A DNA stretch of 64,000 bases from Vibrio gallaecicus. Its GTDB lineage: Bacteria > Pseudomonadota > Gammaproteobacteria > Enterobacterales > Vibrionaceae. The notes under the pieces are model-generated. The model was not told the DNA's origin. It saw only the letters and a list, made by a program, of their open reading frames with translations, and ran no database searches. The position numbers and the translations under genes were made by a program. The stretch spans positions 1,240,001 through 1,304,000 of the forward strand of contig NZ_AP025491.1 in the NCBI RefSeq assembly GCF_024347495.1. Direction: 5' to 3'. Positions 1 through 9,018 of the stretch are shown here, piece by piece (the first letter of the stretch is position 1; each line of letters starts with the position of its first letter).

Positions 1-1062
1 TGCCGTTAATGAATCATCTAATGTATCTTCTAAATCAATCTCATAGCCAGCTCTTAACTGAGCCCAGCCCCAAGCATTGCCTTCGATGCCCAAACGGATA
101 AATTGAGTGTCATCGTCAAGGTTTTTAAAACGCTCTTGAGCGGTTAGGTCAGCATCAGCGGCTAGAGTGAAATATTCATGAGCATACGCAAAACCAATCG
201 TTGCTTGAGGATTTAGCTCATAAGCCCCTGTTGTACCTTGCGAAAATTTAACTTCTTGAGCAATGACATCTTTCACAGCGAAACCGACTTGATAGTTGTC
301 TTTATACCACATGGCACCAATATCAAAGTTAAACGCGGTTTCAGACACCTCCGATTCATCATAATCTTCCAAATCAAAGTCTTTTACTCTTTGGCGGTTA
401 GAATATGTTGTCAGCTCTTGGTATTTTGGTGAAACACCAAATGAAAACCTTTGCTCATTAATCGTGAACTCTTTTGCAAATGAAATACCAAGCTCAGCAT
501 ATCCAAAAGCCGCCATCGCAACATATGAGTCGTTATATCGGTTCTCTACATCAACGGCAGAATTACCCGTATTGTCTGCAATTTCTTCCACCGCAATCAC
601 TTCAACATATCCACGAGAAAATAAGTTTGTCGAAATAGCTTTGATTGGAAGTGCCACAGCGATACTCGCGCCAGCCGTCACAGCCAATGGTGAATTCCCT
701 TGCAAGTCATCCATGTAAGCGTTCAGTTGGTCGATGTCACTTTGGGAAGGAATTTGGCCGTTGTTGATCATGTCATCATATCGATCAATAGCGTCTTGTA
801 GGTCATCGAGGGTGGTAAGTGAATCATCTGTATCTCTTGCTGTTACCCCTATTGCAGGTAACAAAAGACCAAAATCGTCATGTTCACGAAAGTTTGCGCC
901 AAGCGCAGGGTTATAAAAAGGAGCCACTAAGTAATCAGCGGATGCTACACCCGTATTACCCATTGCATTACCACGTCCGTCAGCCACGTGGTTTGCTGCA
1001 TTTACTGACAATGTTGTACACGCTAAGCCCACTGCCAACGTTAACTTGTTGAATTGTTTCAT
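1..1062 (-). CDS. TraF-like outer-membrane protein (partial, C-terminus off the left edge)
   Basis: The reading frame is open from an ATG at 1062 to the window edge (354 codons, no stop). The N-terminus is a typical signal peptide ending in an alanine-rich site (SVNAANHVADGRG). The mature part begins with a GNAMGNTGVASADYLVAPFYNP stretch, broken here as GNAMGNTGVAS then the NP motif, which is like FadL/PorV-type and the TraF_2 family of Vibrio 'conjugal transfer TraF' proteins. Later segments alternate polar and aromatic residues as in an outer-membrane beta barrel. Despite the family name there is no conjugation gene nearby, so a role in conjugation is unlikely. The true function is not known to me. 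Family call is from recognition; barrel topology is inferred. Confidence 0.72.
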   Translation of the reverse strand, partial: MKQFNKLTLAVGLACTTLSVNAANHVADGRGNAMGNTGVASADYLVAPFYNPALGANFREHDDFGLLLPAIGVTARDTDDSLTTLDDLQDAIDRYDDMINNGQIPSQSDIDQLNAYMDDLQGNSPLAVTAGASIAVALPIKAISTNLFSRGYVEVIAVEEIADNTGNSAVDVENRYNDSYVAMAAFGYAELGISFAKEFTINEQRFSFGVSPKYQELTTYSNRQRVKDFDLEDYDESEVSETAFNFDIGAMWYKDNYQVGFAVKDVIAQEVKFSQGTTGAYELNPQATIGFAYAHEYFTLAADADLTAQERFKNLDDDTQFIRLGIEGNAWGWAQLRAGYEIDLEDTLDDSLTA

Positions 1063-1130
1063 ATCCGTATTAACCTTATTTTTTTATATGTCGCATAAAT
1101 AAGATTAGCACTATCAATGAAATATATGCA

Positions 1131-1442
1131 TCAATAACCACAAATAATGAGTTGCCCATCAACAAGCTGCAGTGATGTTTGCAAAGATATAATTTTCTCT
1201 TTTTTAGTTTTCGTCAGTTGCTTAATGGCATATTCCATTTTGAGAGCAATACTTTTGGATTCAACAGAGAGGTGCCATTCAAGCGTTAGAGGTCCTTTGC
1301 CTTTTAAAGCTTTTGCCCCTTTACCTGTTTGGTGTTGTTTAAAACGCCGTTCAAGGTTATTTGTCACGCCACAATACAATGCATTGTGGCAATTACGGAT
1401 TAAGTAGACGACCCAATCCGCATTATCATTAGTGGTATTCAT
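1131..1442 (-). CDS. GIY-YIG nuclease superfamily protein (YhbQ-like)
   Basis: A 103-residue protein consisting of one GIY-YIG domain. The N-terminal strand pair reads VVYLIRN then LYCGVTNN, where the usual YIG is YCG, followed by the conserved arginine helix (LERRFKQHQTGKG) and the LEW / EYAIKQL region with the expected glutamate. This is the stand-alone YhbQ/UPF0213 type of about 100 residues. These proteins have the fold of structure-specific nucleases, but their role in cells is poorly defined. The gene stands alone between the TraF-like gene and yceH, all on the same strand. Confidence 0.85.
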   Translation of the reverse strand: MNTTNDNADWVVYLIRNCHNALYCGVTNNLERRFKQHQTGKGAKALKGKGPLTLEWHLSVESKSIALKMEYAIKQLTKTKKEKIISLQTSLQLVDGQLIICGY

Positions 1443-1483
1443 TCAAAGAGAATATTCAAAATAAAAGATTTAACCGCTATGCA

Positions 1484-2158
1484 TTACAACAATGAATTCA
1501 CGAGTTCTTTTAGCTCACGTAACTCTTCTTTTAAGCTCGCAACTTCAGACTCTAGTTCAGCAAGCTTTTCATCATTGGCCGCCGAAGGTGCCGCCATGCC
1601 AGAAGAAAAACTGGTAGGTGCTGCACTCTCCATAGCTTCAACATCCACTTCACCACTCAGTAGATGTTGGTAACGAGACTCACGTTTACCCGCTTCACGT
1701 GGTAGCTTCACCACAAGAGCACCGGCTTCTCTTACTGAAAGCCTATCTAACACAGCCTCTACTTCTTTAACATCGCTAAACGCAGCTAAGCGGTTAGTAC
1801 GAGTACGAAGCTCTCCAGGCGTTTGAGCACCACGCAATAACATGCAACAAATGATGCCTCGCTCTTGCTCAGAGAATTGCAGATCACCAAATTCCGTATT
1901 ACAAAAACGATGTTGGTATTTGTTCACGCGGCTATTAAAGCTACTTTCATCACTCACTAAGCGGCGATTAATTAATCCATCAACGGCATCCAAAACATCA
2001 GATTCTGATAGTGCCAAAACAGGTTCACGGTTACTTTTTTGATTACAAGCTGTCGTCAAACTATTCAGAGTCAATGGGTAATGGTCCGGTGTTGTCACTT
2101 CTTTCTCAATCAAACAACCAATGATTCTAGCTTCAATAGGTGAAAGCACAATATTCAT
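1484..2158 (-). CDS. yceH: YceH family protein (DUF480)
   Basis: A 224-residue protein that begins with the family signature ([16 protein letters not shown], then [12 protein letters not shown]), two winged-helix-like repeats, and the second signature [19 protein letters not shown]. The C-terminus is a predicted coiled coil ([27 protein letters not shown], here only described: heptads of L/E/V). Length and order match the UPF0502/YceH family. The winged-helix fold suggests nucleic-acid or protein binding, but no reaction is established. Start chosen at the ATG that gives the family N-terminus. Confidence 0.9.
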   Translation of the reverse strand: MNIVLSPIEARIIGCLIEKEVTTPDHYPLTLNSLTTACNQKSNREPVLALSESDVLDAVDGLINRRLVSDESSFNSRVNKYQHRFCNTEFGDLQFSEQERGIICCMLLRGAQTPGELRTRTNRLAAFSDVKEVEAVLDRLSVREAGALVVKLPREAGKRESRYQHLLSGEVDVEAMESAAPTSFSSGMAAPSAANDEKLAELESEVASLKEELRELKELVNSLL

Positions 2159-2222
2159 AATTTTTCCTTATTATTGTTTTGAATTCCATCTAAACATTTT
2201 TGAATGTTTACGAACTTATAAG

Positions 2223-2423
2223 CTAGTGTTCAGACAAAATAGGGACTTTACGTTTACGACCTTGCTCATCAATCATTATGATTTTAGAACGATTTAGCTC
2301 AATTTCTATCACTTCTAAATATCTGCGCTCTTTAACGTACGCAGAGCGAATTTTCTCATGCTCTTTAGGGTAGTCAGGATCATAATCATCTTCGAAGTCA
2401 TCCTGTATTGTTTGTTGATTCAT
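2223..2423 (-). CDS. Small acidic/charged hypothetical protein
   Basis: A 66-residue open frame, same strand as yceH and 64 bases upstream of it. The N-terminal third is very acidic (DDFEDDYDPDYPKEHEK). The rest is mixed charge with a VIEIELNRSKIIMID stretch likely to form strands. No signal peptide or membrane segment. I do not recognise a family. Ordinary codon use and a free-standing position support a real gene, but the Shine-Dalgarno is weak, so this is not certain. Confidence 0.6.
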   Translation of the reverse strand: MNQQTIQDDFEDDYDPDYPKEHEKIRSAYVKERRYLEVIEIELNRSKIIMIDEQGRKRKVPILSEH

Positions 2424-2621
2424 TTCGCATTTTCATATCAATGTTATTTCTAGCGTAGATAATATAGTGAACTATCGATGAAAGACAATCGTCCTTCTAT
2501 GTGAGTGTCCAATTAATACACAACCTTACTTTTGCTTTGATCTAAAGACTGTTACATCGCCATTTGATGTGTTTTAATCAAAGACAGACAACGTATTATC
2601 AAGATTAGGAAAAGGGAATCT

Positions 2622-2936
2622 ATGAGCAGCGTATTTGAAATCGTGAACCAAGCACGTCGTAAAAACAAACTTAAACGTGAATTGCTAGACAACGAAAAGA
2701 AAGTTCGTGACAACCGTAAGCGTGTTGATCTACTTGATAACCTTCTGGATTACATCAAACCAGAAATGACTCATGATGACATTCTTGGCATCATTAAAAA
2801 TATGAAAGCCGATTATGAAGATCGTGTTGATGACCACATCATCAAGAGCGCTGAAATTTCTAAAGCGCGTCGTGATATCAGCCGCCGTATTCGCGAATTA
2901 ACAGAAGAAGATAAGCAAACTCAAGGCAAGAAGTAG
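2622..2936 (+). CDS. yeeX: YeeX family protein (DUF496)
   Basis: A 104-residue, highly charged helical protein. It matches the E. coli YeeX pattern throughout: [31 protein letters not shown], the [16 protein letters not shown] segment and the [13 protein letters not shown] tail. It is predicted to be all-helix and coiled coil. Function unestablished. A good ribosome site (AAAGGG) lies about 8 bases before the ATG and a strong terminator follows at 2965-2992, so the gene is a single-gene unit. Confidence 0.92.
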   Translation: MSSVFEIVNQARRKNKLKRELLDNEKKVRDNRKRVDLLDNLLDYIKPEMTHDDILGIIKNMKADYEDRVDDHIIKSAEISKARRDISRRIRELTEEDKQTQGKK

Positions 2937-2964
2937 TTTACTTCCCTTAGTTCGATTATTTTAC

Positions 2965-2992
2965 AAACTCACGCTTAGTCGTGAGTTTTTTA
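2965..2992 (+). terminator. Rho-independent terminator of yeeX
   Basis: Perfect 9-bp stem AAACTCACG / CGTGAGTTT with loop CTTAGT, followed by a run of T. It sits 29 bases after the yeeX stop. Confidence 0.9.
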
Positions 2993-3080
2993 TTACTTGC
3001 TAATTAAACCCAGCTACTTAACCTCCTCAGTCAATTCTAAACAACGTCTATACTCTCTACATATCTAAAGGAGCTAGACT

Positions 3081-3707
3081 ATGTTTTCACATCTATTGGC
3101 AGCACTACTTCTTACTACGACACAACCGCATTCTGAAGCTTTACAAAAGCTTCAATCCGACGACATGGAAATGACCTATGATGATTTGGTTGTTGATATT
3201 CACGGTTATAAAGTGCCCACCAGAGCCGCTTTCAGAGGGTGGATTCTTCTCAATCATGCTGAAGACAAAGTGCTGAAGATTGGTACACAGTTAAGAGAGG
3301 CTGGTATAACCACGAAAATGCCACTGCATTTGATTCTATTACAAGGCACCGACTGGGTAATGAACAATACAACCTTGTTCACGCTACCAAACGCGCAACA
3401 TCTTCCTAATATGATTAATACGCTGAAGTTTATTCAAACGTACATAGAGCCCGAGCTTGGTATCGTTATTCCTGTATCAGGTGAGCGGACTGATATTTAT
3501 AATAAACAAGCGGGAGGAGCACTACGGAGCAAACACCTAAACTTTTGCGCTTTAGATCTTGTTCCTTCACAAGATATTAGCCGGTCTGATCTGCACACAA
3601 AACTGAAAGCTATCCACGCTAAAGTAGGTCAAGAGTACAATGTGGGCTTAGGCTTATATTCCGGAGTACGCTTTCACATAGACACATGTGGATTTAGAAG
3701 CTGGTAA
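3081..3707 (+). CDS. M15-type zinc peptidase (D-Ala-D-Ala carboxypeptidase-like)
   Basis: 208 residues. A short hydrophobic N-terminus could be a signal peptide. The C-terminal third has the peptidase M15_3 pattern: SGERTDIYNKQAGGALRSKH, then ALDLVP, then RFHIDTCG. The His of SKH, the Asp of ALD and the His of FHID are the expected zinc ligands. Family members trim peptidoglycan peptides in the periplasm. The first 100 residues are family-unlike and may position the substrate. Ribosome site AAAGGAG lies 7 bases upstream of the ATG. Function is from family; substrate is not visible in the sequence. Confidence 0.8.
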   Translation: MFSHLLAALLLTTTQPHSEALQKLQSDDMEMTYDDLVVDIHGYKVPTRAAFRGWILLNHAEDKVLKIGTQLREAGITTKMPLHLILLQGTDWVMNNTTLFTLPNAQHLPNMINTLKFIQTYIEPELGIVIPVSGERTDIYNKQAGGALRSKHLNFCALDLVPSQDISRSDLHTKLKAIHAKVGQEYNVGLGLYSGVRFHIDTCGFRSW

Positions 3708-3773
3708 AAAAACACTAAAGGGTCAATCAGACTCACTACAGACAAGGTCTTATTGACTCAATAAGTGATAAGA

Positions 3774-3813
3774 AAAAAACCTAAAACATTGATCTAAATC
3801 AATTTAGGTTTTT
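3774..3813. terminator. Imperfect hairpin flanked by A-run and T-run (terminator-like), containing the FNR-type palindrome
   Basis: AACCTAAA on the left can pair with TTTAGGTT on the right around the inner ATTGAT/ATCAAT palindrome, with a small bulge on the left arm. It is preceded by a run of A and followed by five T, so it could stop transcripts from either side. It overlaps the FNR-type site listed separately, and either or both readings may be true. Confidence 0.5.
3789..3802. promoter_or_regulatory. Perfect FNR-type site TTGAT-N4-ATCAA
   Basis: TTGATCTAAATCAA matches the FNR consensus in all ten defined bases. It lies 70 bases before the ATG at 3873. A possible -10 (TATAAG, 3828-3833) would put the site centre near -44, close to the class II activator position. 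This points to oxygen-responsive control of the small membrane protein downstream. Confidence 0.6.
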
Positions 3814-3872
3814 GGCACGAATATCGCTATAAGAAGAATAATAGTAGTTATCATTATCTTTAGGTGATTAAT

Positions 3873-4109
3873 ATGTCTAGCTCAACACAACGCTTTCAAA
3901 CTCTTTTATCTGTATCGAACATAGCTTTGCTATTAACTGCTACGCTCATGCTTGTAAGCGTGATTATGGCATACCCATTAGCAGACAAGTTTTCTTTACC
4001 CGTACAAATCGCAGCTCACATCAGCACAATCTTAATTGCAGCTTTTTTGAAAATCAGTTATGTCACACGCTGTTTGGCTCAATATAACCTAGGGTTAGAG
4101 GTTCGGTAA
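3873..4109 (+). CDS. Small two-helix membrane protein
   Basis: 78 residues from the ATG at 3873. I chose this over the GTG at 3864 because AGGTGA sits 5 bases before the ATG and the GTG overlaps that ribosome site. Two hydrophobic segments, about residues 15-35 (LLLTATLMLVSVIMAYPL) and 46-62 (AAHISTILIAAFLKISYV), make it an integral membrane protein. No family recognised. The FNR-type site upstream suggests expression under low oxygen. Confidence 0.7.
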   Translation: MSSSTQRFQTLLSVSNIALLLTATLMLVSVIMAYPLADKFSLPVQIAAHISTILIAAFLKISYVTRCLAQYNLGLEVR

Positions 4110-4193
4110 GTTCAGCCAAATAGATAATTTCCAGATCGGTTTGGTTAATAGCCAGCAGAAATACCTCGTGCAAATAATGGTATAAATGCTGGC

Positions 4194-4222
4194 TTAACCC
4201 TTTTAACCCTTTTAACCCTTTA
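4194..4222. repeat. 9-bp tandem repeat, TTAACCCTT x3
   Basis: Three exact copies of TTAACCCTT followed by TA, in the convergent gap between the small membrane protein and the 3' end of the hybrid kinase gene. See the finding on short tandem repeats at gene ends. Confidence 0.9.
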
Positions 4223-4290
4223 CTTGATTTTTTATCTTAATCAGTCTGATGAAAAATACGAAATAGCCCCGCTCCATTCAGCAAATCAGT

Positions 4291-6939
4291 TTAAGCTAGT
4301 TGCAGCGTGTTAAATAAGTCGTAGAGCTGATGTGACTTATAAGGCTTAGGCAAATACGCGTTCATTCCTGCATCAAAGCAATGCTTAATATCTTCATCTA
4401 GCACACTGGCAGTTAGTGCAATGATTGGCAGCTTTCCAAGACCTTGCTGGACTTCCCAATCTCGGATTGCACGTGTCGCAGTAATACCATCCATGACAGG
4501 CATCATACAATCCATCAGAATCGCATCAAATTGCCCACCTTGAGTAATTGCATCAACCGCTTCTTGTCCATTACTCGCCACTAAATAATCGTACCCCGCT
4601 TTCTCTAGAAAAAAACTGGCTATCTTTTGATTCATTAAATTATCTTCAACGATCAATATTTTCCTATTAAGTGGACGGCGGTTTAGATCACTCCCAATCG
4701 CAGCCTTTTGATTATTCAGGTGCTCTTGGAGCTGCGGTTTATACTCATCCAATGCAACTAAACTGTTGAAAAAGCGCTTACCGAGAAAAGGTAAAGTATG
4801 AGTTGAATGTACAGCTTCATGAATCACATTTGTTTTAAATAAGTGATGCTGACATACGATAATTTTTTGTTGCGGGTACTTTAAATGTAGCTCTTCAAGA
4901 TCTTTATTGAGTGAATGATGCATGGTGTGGCAGTACAGAATGAAATCATAATCTAAACTATCGCTTTCTAAATTCTTCACTGATGGAAACAATTCAACGG
5001 TGATACCATTTCGCTCACATTCTTTATGTAACTGACTCACATAACTAAATGAATTAGAAATGATCACTGCGCTTTTCAGGTGTTCGAGCACTTTCTCACG
5101 GCTTTCCACCACATCCGCAGAAATATTGAATTTAAATGTAGAACCTATACCTTTAATGGAATTTGCTTCAATCTTGCCATCCATAAGTTCCACTAATTGG
5201 CGACAAATCGCTAGACCAAGACCAGTACCACCAAACTGACGAGTAATACTTCCATCTTCTTGAGTAAATGGTTCAAAAATAGAATCGAGTTTTTCAGACT
5301 CAATGCCGATACCAGTGTCAGACACATGAAACTCCACCATCCCTTGCGAATCAGATAGTGCGATATAAGTCACCGAAGTGATGATAGTACCGGAAGGCGT
5401 AAATTTGATCGCATTAGATAATAGGTTTGTCAGTACTTGCCTTAATCTGTGCTCATCAAAAAATAATTGAGGGGGAACATTGGAATCTATATTAATTTCT
5501 AATTCTACATTCTGACTGATCGCTTTAGACAGAATGACACTAACTGAGTCATATACCGCCTCTCGTAAATCGGACGAATTGGGCGACAATGTCAGGTTAC
5601 CCGATTCTATTTTGGATAAATCAAGAATATCATTCAATAGCACAAGTAACGCGTGAGAAGATGACTCAATATCGGCAAGCACTTCTTTCTGGCTCACATT
5701 CAAATCACTTTGAGATAAGATCTCTGCCATGCCGATGATACCGTTGAGTGGTGTTCGGATTTCATGGGACATATTTGCCAAAAAAGCACTTTTCGCTTTA
5801 TTAGCAGAGACAGCATCTTCTTTAGCCTCAATTAGATCAAGAGTATGCTGCTGTTCTTTAAGCATGATTTTATTTACAGCGTGAGCAAAAATGGCGAGCT
5901 CGTCATTACCTTCAACTTCTATCTTTTTCGGTGCTTTATCATCTTCATCTCTTTTGAGCATTCCATGTAGAATAATAGATAGCTTACGATTGATCCGTAA
6001 TGAGGTGCTATAACCAAGTGAAATGACTAACACTGCAGAACTCAAAAGCAGCAAAGTCATGAATAAAATGTTTCTCTTCTGCTCTTTAATTCGATCAAGT
6101 AATTGTGTTTTTAGGCTTTCAGTATAGCCATCAATAACAACGAAAATATTTTCATGTCTTTGCTCTAGACTTTTAACATAGTCATAGATTTCACTGGGCT
6201 GCGCATTTTCACTCAAAATACGGCTTCTAATACGAAGGCTTTCTTGATAATCACTTTGAGAAAACACTTTAAGCAATTCACTGGTTTGATGCGAGGTAGC
6301 ACCAAACTGTAAGAACCTTTCTAAATATTGTTCTTGTCTCTCGACTGCACCAAGGTAATTAAGAATTCCAGAACTCTTTGATTGCGGATCGATATATAAA
6401 CAAAAGCTATGCCAAGCTTCCTTTTGCATCCAAAAAACAAATTGACTTAAATCTGAATAAAGCTGCTCAGACTTTGAAATATCATTATTTGTAATGTTTG
6501 CATTAATTTTTATTATTTCATTTAAGGTTTCTTGTAATACATCAAAAAACCAGTCTCCCACTGATCGAGTTTCCTGAATGGAAGCTCCCGACATTTCATT
6601 CACGATATCTATCAGTTCTTCAATTTCAGAAGAAAGCTCCAGTTGAGACTGATAAGACAACAATTGTTTGTTTTTTCTATCAAACTCCTGAAGGGTAGTG
6701 TTAATCTCATCAAGAAGAACTTCCCTTTCAGCCATACCTGATTCGCTGGTCAATAAATGGTATGAACTATTAGAAAGTGATCCAAATAGTTGTAACAATT
6801 CTGTTTTTATCTGCGTTATCTCATACCCGTCAACTTTGCTCTTATTTTTAGAAAACTCATTAACAGTTAAGCCAAATATAATTAATACAGAAATTGTAGA
6901 AAGAATTATGAGTCGAAGCCTAATTGAAACATTTATCAT
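4291..6939 (-). CDS. Hybrid sensor histidine kinase / response regulator
   Basis: 882 residues from the ATG at 6939; a GTG at 6951 is too close to the AAGGAAGG ribosome site. Order: membrane helix near residues 5-25; a long, helical periplasmic region to about 290, reminiscent of TorS-type four-helix sensors; second membrane helix about 292-312; a HAMP-like linker; HisKA with the phospho-accepting His in MSHEIRTPLNG (about residue 392); HATPase with N box (LLSNAIKFT) and G boxes (DTGIGI, GGTGLGLAI); a degenerate receiver-like stretch; and a C-terminal receiver with the Asp in AILMDCMMPVMDG. No output domain, so phosphate presumably passes to a separate regulator. Divergent from the PstS-like/porin pair 93-106 bases away, which suggests it senses what they handle. 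Confidence 0.9.
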   Translation of the reverse strand: MINVSIRLRLIILSTISVLIIFGLTVNEFSKNKSKVDGYEITQIKTELLQLFGSLSNSSYHLLTSESGMAEREVLLDEINTTLQEFDRKNKQLLSYQSQLELSSEIEELIDIVNEMSGASIQETRSVGDWFFDVLQETLNEIIKINANITNNDISKSEQLYSDLSQFVFWMQKEAWHSFCLYIDPQSKSSGILNYLGAVERQEQYLERFLQFGATSHQTSELLKVFSQSDYQESLRIRSRILSENAQPSEIYDYVKSLEQRHENIFVVIDGYTESLKTQLLDRIKEQKRNILFMTLLLLSSAVLVISLGYSTSLRINRKLSIILHGMLKRDEDDKAPKKIEVEGNDELAIFAHAVNKIMLKEQQHTLDLIEAKEDAVSANKAKSAFLANMSHEIRTPLNGIIGMAEILSQSDLNVSQKEVLADIESSSHALLVLLNDILDLSKIESGNLTLSPNSSDLREAVYDSVSVILSKAISQNVELEINIDSNVPPQLFFDEHRLRQVLTNLLSNAIKFTPSGTIITSVTYIALSDSQGMVEFHVSDTGIGIESEKLDSIFEPFTQEDGSITRQFGGTGLGLAICRQLVELMDGKIEANSIKGIGSTFKFNISADVVESREKVLEHLKSAVIISNSFSYVSQLHKECERNGITVELFPSVKNLESDSLDYDFILYCHTMHHSLNKDLEELHLKYPQQKIIVCQHHLFKTNVIHEAVHSTHTLPFLGKRFFNSLVALDEYKPQLQEHLNNQKAAIGSDLNRRPLNRKILIVEDNLMNQKIASFFLEKAGYDYLVASNGQEAVDAITQGGQFDAILMDCMMPVMDGITATRAIRDWEVQQGLGKLPIIALTASVLDEDIKHCFDAGMNAYLPKPYKSHQLYDLFNTLQLA

Positions 6940-7044
6940 TATAATAATCACTCCCTTCCTTGAAAGTAATTGTACCTAGCCTATGTTAATAGTAGTCAAT
7001 AAATAGAAATAATTGTTCAAAATGGACTTTGGAATAAAATATAA

Positions 7045-7497
7045 ATGACAAGATGGTTGCCTCTAGTCGTTCTTCCGACGTTACTGTTAGCAATTTTAAT
7101 ATCTTCTGCTATTAAGGCCGAAGAATACGCTGTGATATCAATGAATTCAGAGCTTCTTCAATTGAAATCCATACAGGTTAAAATGCTATACAGAGGCAAA
7201 ATAGACCGTATTGGAGAGCATCATATTAAGTTACTGGATCTTCCTCCCAAATCTGACCTTAGAAAAAATTTTTATCTCTCTTTACTCAATAAAAACCCAT
7301 CACAAATGCAATCTATCTGGGCGAAGCAAAGCTTTTCTGGCAGGGCTTCAGCCCCATTCCAATTGCAAAGTGAGGACTTAGAAAGTGTGCTTATATGGCT
7401 TAAAAGCACGCCTACAGGCATTGCTTATTACCCTATAGAACAATTGCCTACCCACGTAAAAATACTATATATAATAAAAATTAAGGAAGAGTTATGA
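7045..7497 (+). CDS. PstS-like periplasmic substrate-binding domain protein
   Basis: 150 residues with a signal peptide (LLAILISSAIKAEE). The rest follows the small 'phosphate ABC transporter substrate-binding-like' pattern: a KSIQVKMLYRGK segment (usually dIkrIFlGK), RKNFYLSLLNKNPSQMQSIW, F-G-A-P, and TPTGIAYYP. It is much shorter than true PstS (about 320 residues) and no permease or ATPase is nearby, so ligand presentation to the divergent kinase is more likely than transport. It overlaps the next gene by 4 bases (ATGA), so the two are co-translated. Confidence 0.75.
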   Translation: MTRWLPLVVLPTLLLAILISSAIKAEEYAVISMNSELLQLKSIQVKMLYRGKIDRIGEHHIKLLDLPPKSDLRKNFYLSLLNKNPSQMQSIWAKQSFSGRASAPFQLQSEDLESVLIWLKSTPTGIAYYPIEQLPTHVKILYIIKIKEEL

Positions 7498-8537
7498 AGA
7501 TAGCATCTCTACTCTTGTTGGCTATCTACTCCTCGATATCAGTCGCTGCGATTGATGTAACGGATACCTTTAGAGTAAGTGGCTTTGGTACACAAAGTGC
7601 GACGGTCACCGACCAAGAGATTCCAACGTTTTATCAATTGAATATTAATGATGAGTGGTGTTTTGACTGCGATACTACTTTTGGCATTCAGTTAGACTGG
7701 GAGATCAACAATGCACTTAGAAGCTCTGTACAACTAGTCAAAACACCTAATGATGAGTTTTCTGACCCCAGCATAGAATGGGCTTATGTTGCTTATCGAA
7801 ATGGTGAGTTAAACACCAAACTGGGGCGACTACGTATTCCCTTGTTCATGATTTCAGAATATTACTATGTGTCTGAAGCCTACCCTTGGCTTCGTCCCCC
7901 TCAAGATGTTTATAACAGCGTATTCGGCTTTACTTATTTTGATGGCGCATCTATAGAGTGGAGCTCCTGGATAAATGATGAGGCACACTTACGCCTTCTT
8001 GCATTTGGAGCAACACCTAAAGAAACCAGTGAAATCATTCAAGGAAAAAATATAACCATAACATCAAGAGATGCTATAGGAGTCACAGCAGAACTGAATT
8101 TAGATGACATCCATTTTAGAGCGAGCTATTTGCACGCAAACTACAAACAAGACTTAGTCCCATCAGTGACTGGCTATCAAGATCTTGAGCTATTCACACT
8201 AGGAGCGAATTACTTGCTAGGGAACCTAAACCTAATGTCGGAAGTCATATTATCCCAAGACATTCATAGCAATTGGTATTTCAGTGCTAATTACCTATTT
8301 GATTCATGGAGCCCGTACATCACGTACAGCCAGCGTAGAAAATTAAGGGATAATGAATCCTTACTGATTGGTGCAAAATACTCTCTACTTGCCAATGTAA
8401 GCACTTATATTGAATGGCAGCATGTTTGGGGACGCACAGAATCGATCAGTGGGCACTTTACAATCCCGCAAAATCCAACTCAAAAGATACAAACGGATGT
8501 AAACGTTTATTCCATTGGATTATCGTTTACCTTTTAA
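7494..8537 (+). CDS. Porin-like outer-membrane beta-barrel protein
   Basis: 347 residues with signal peptide (ASLLLLAIYSSISVAA). The body has many short alternating strands, an EYYYVSEAYPWLRPPQDVYN segment typical of the porin-like proteins found beside PstS-like genes in marine gammaproteobacteria, and a C-terminal strand ending in aromatic F (YSIGLSFTF), the usual barrel-insertion signal. Co-translated with the PstS-like gene. Ligand unknown. One CxxC (WCFDCD) near residue 55 could form a disulfide. Confidence 0.75.
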   Translation: MKIASLLLLAIYSSISVAAIDVTDTFRVSGFGTQSATVTDQEIPTFYQLNINDEWCFDCDTTFGIQLDWEINNALRSSVQLVKTPNDEFSDPSIEWAYVAYRNGELNTKLGRLRIPLFMISEYYYVSEAYPWLRPPQDVYNSVFGFTYFDGASIEWSSWINDEAHLRLLAFGATPKETSEIIQGKNITITSRDAIGVTAELNLDDIHFRASYLHANYKQDLVPSVTGYQDLELFTLGANYLLGNLNLMSEVILSQDIHSNWYFSANYLFDSWSPYITYSQRRKLRDNESLLIGAKYSLLANVSTYIEWQHVWGRTESISGHFTIPQNPTQKIQTDVNVYSIGLSFTF

Positions 8538-9018
8538 GTTGAAGTTGAGATCTGTACCACCTGCAAAGTCGGCTGAATTTGTAATTTTTGCATTCAACTT
8601 TGATGTTAGTACTTTTCATCAAAAATTAAGTCTCTACATCTATAAATGTCAACATCGATAATTACGTAAAAACCACCTTATAACCCCAGAAAATTACAAT
8701 ATTTCAGTCATTTTACCTTCATTTAATTTTACTAGCAGAATAACAATTCATACCCTACAATCCCGCCACATAAAATTACAAAATAAAAACATCCCAATAC
8801 AGGACGTTTTCAGAATGATTGATAGCTAATGGATTTCATTAGTGAATTTATGACACTGCATATAATCATTAGCTTTAAAGCATTCATTTTTAAGACATTA
8901 GTTATAAAAAAGAACAGCACTAAGACTGTCACCGTGATGATTTAATTCCCCCATGTATTATGGCAACCCTACACTCGCCACAATGCACCCAATAACGTGA
9001 AAAAGGTCCCGAGTTAAG
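8538..9018. other. 481-bp non-coding stretch before the GAPDH gene
   Basis: A+T-rich. I see no credible gene, no terminator with a T-run after the porin gene, and no clear regulator site. An 8-bp inverted pair AAGTTGAA / TTCAACTT (about 8537 and 8593) is too widely spaced to interpret. The length suggests the GAPDH promoter region has unrecognised control elements. Confidence 0.5.

Noticed and set aside
1..1062. Conjugation or plasmid origin suggested by the TraF name
   Set aside because: The family name is historical; there are no transfer, relaxase or replication genes in the window.
4194..4222. CRISPR or integron attC array in the tandem repeats
   Set aside because: Units are 7-9 bases with no spacers and no cas or integron integrase genes nearby.
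8593..8620. FNR- or LacI-type site (TTTGATG ... CATCAAA) before the GAPDH gene
   Set aside because: The 11-base spacer fits no known regulator and no promoter is aligned with it.
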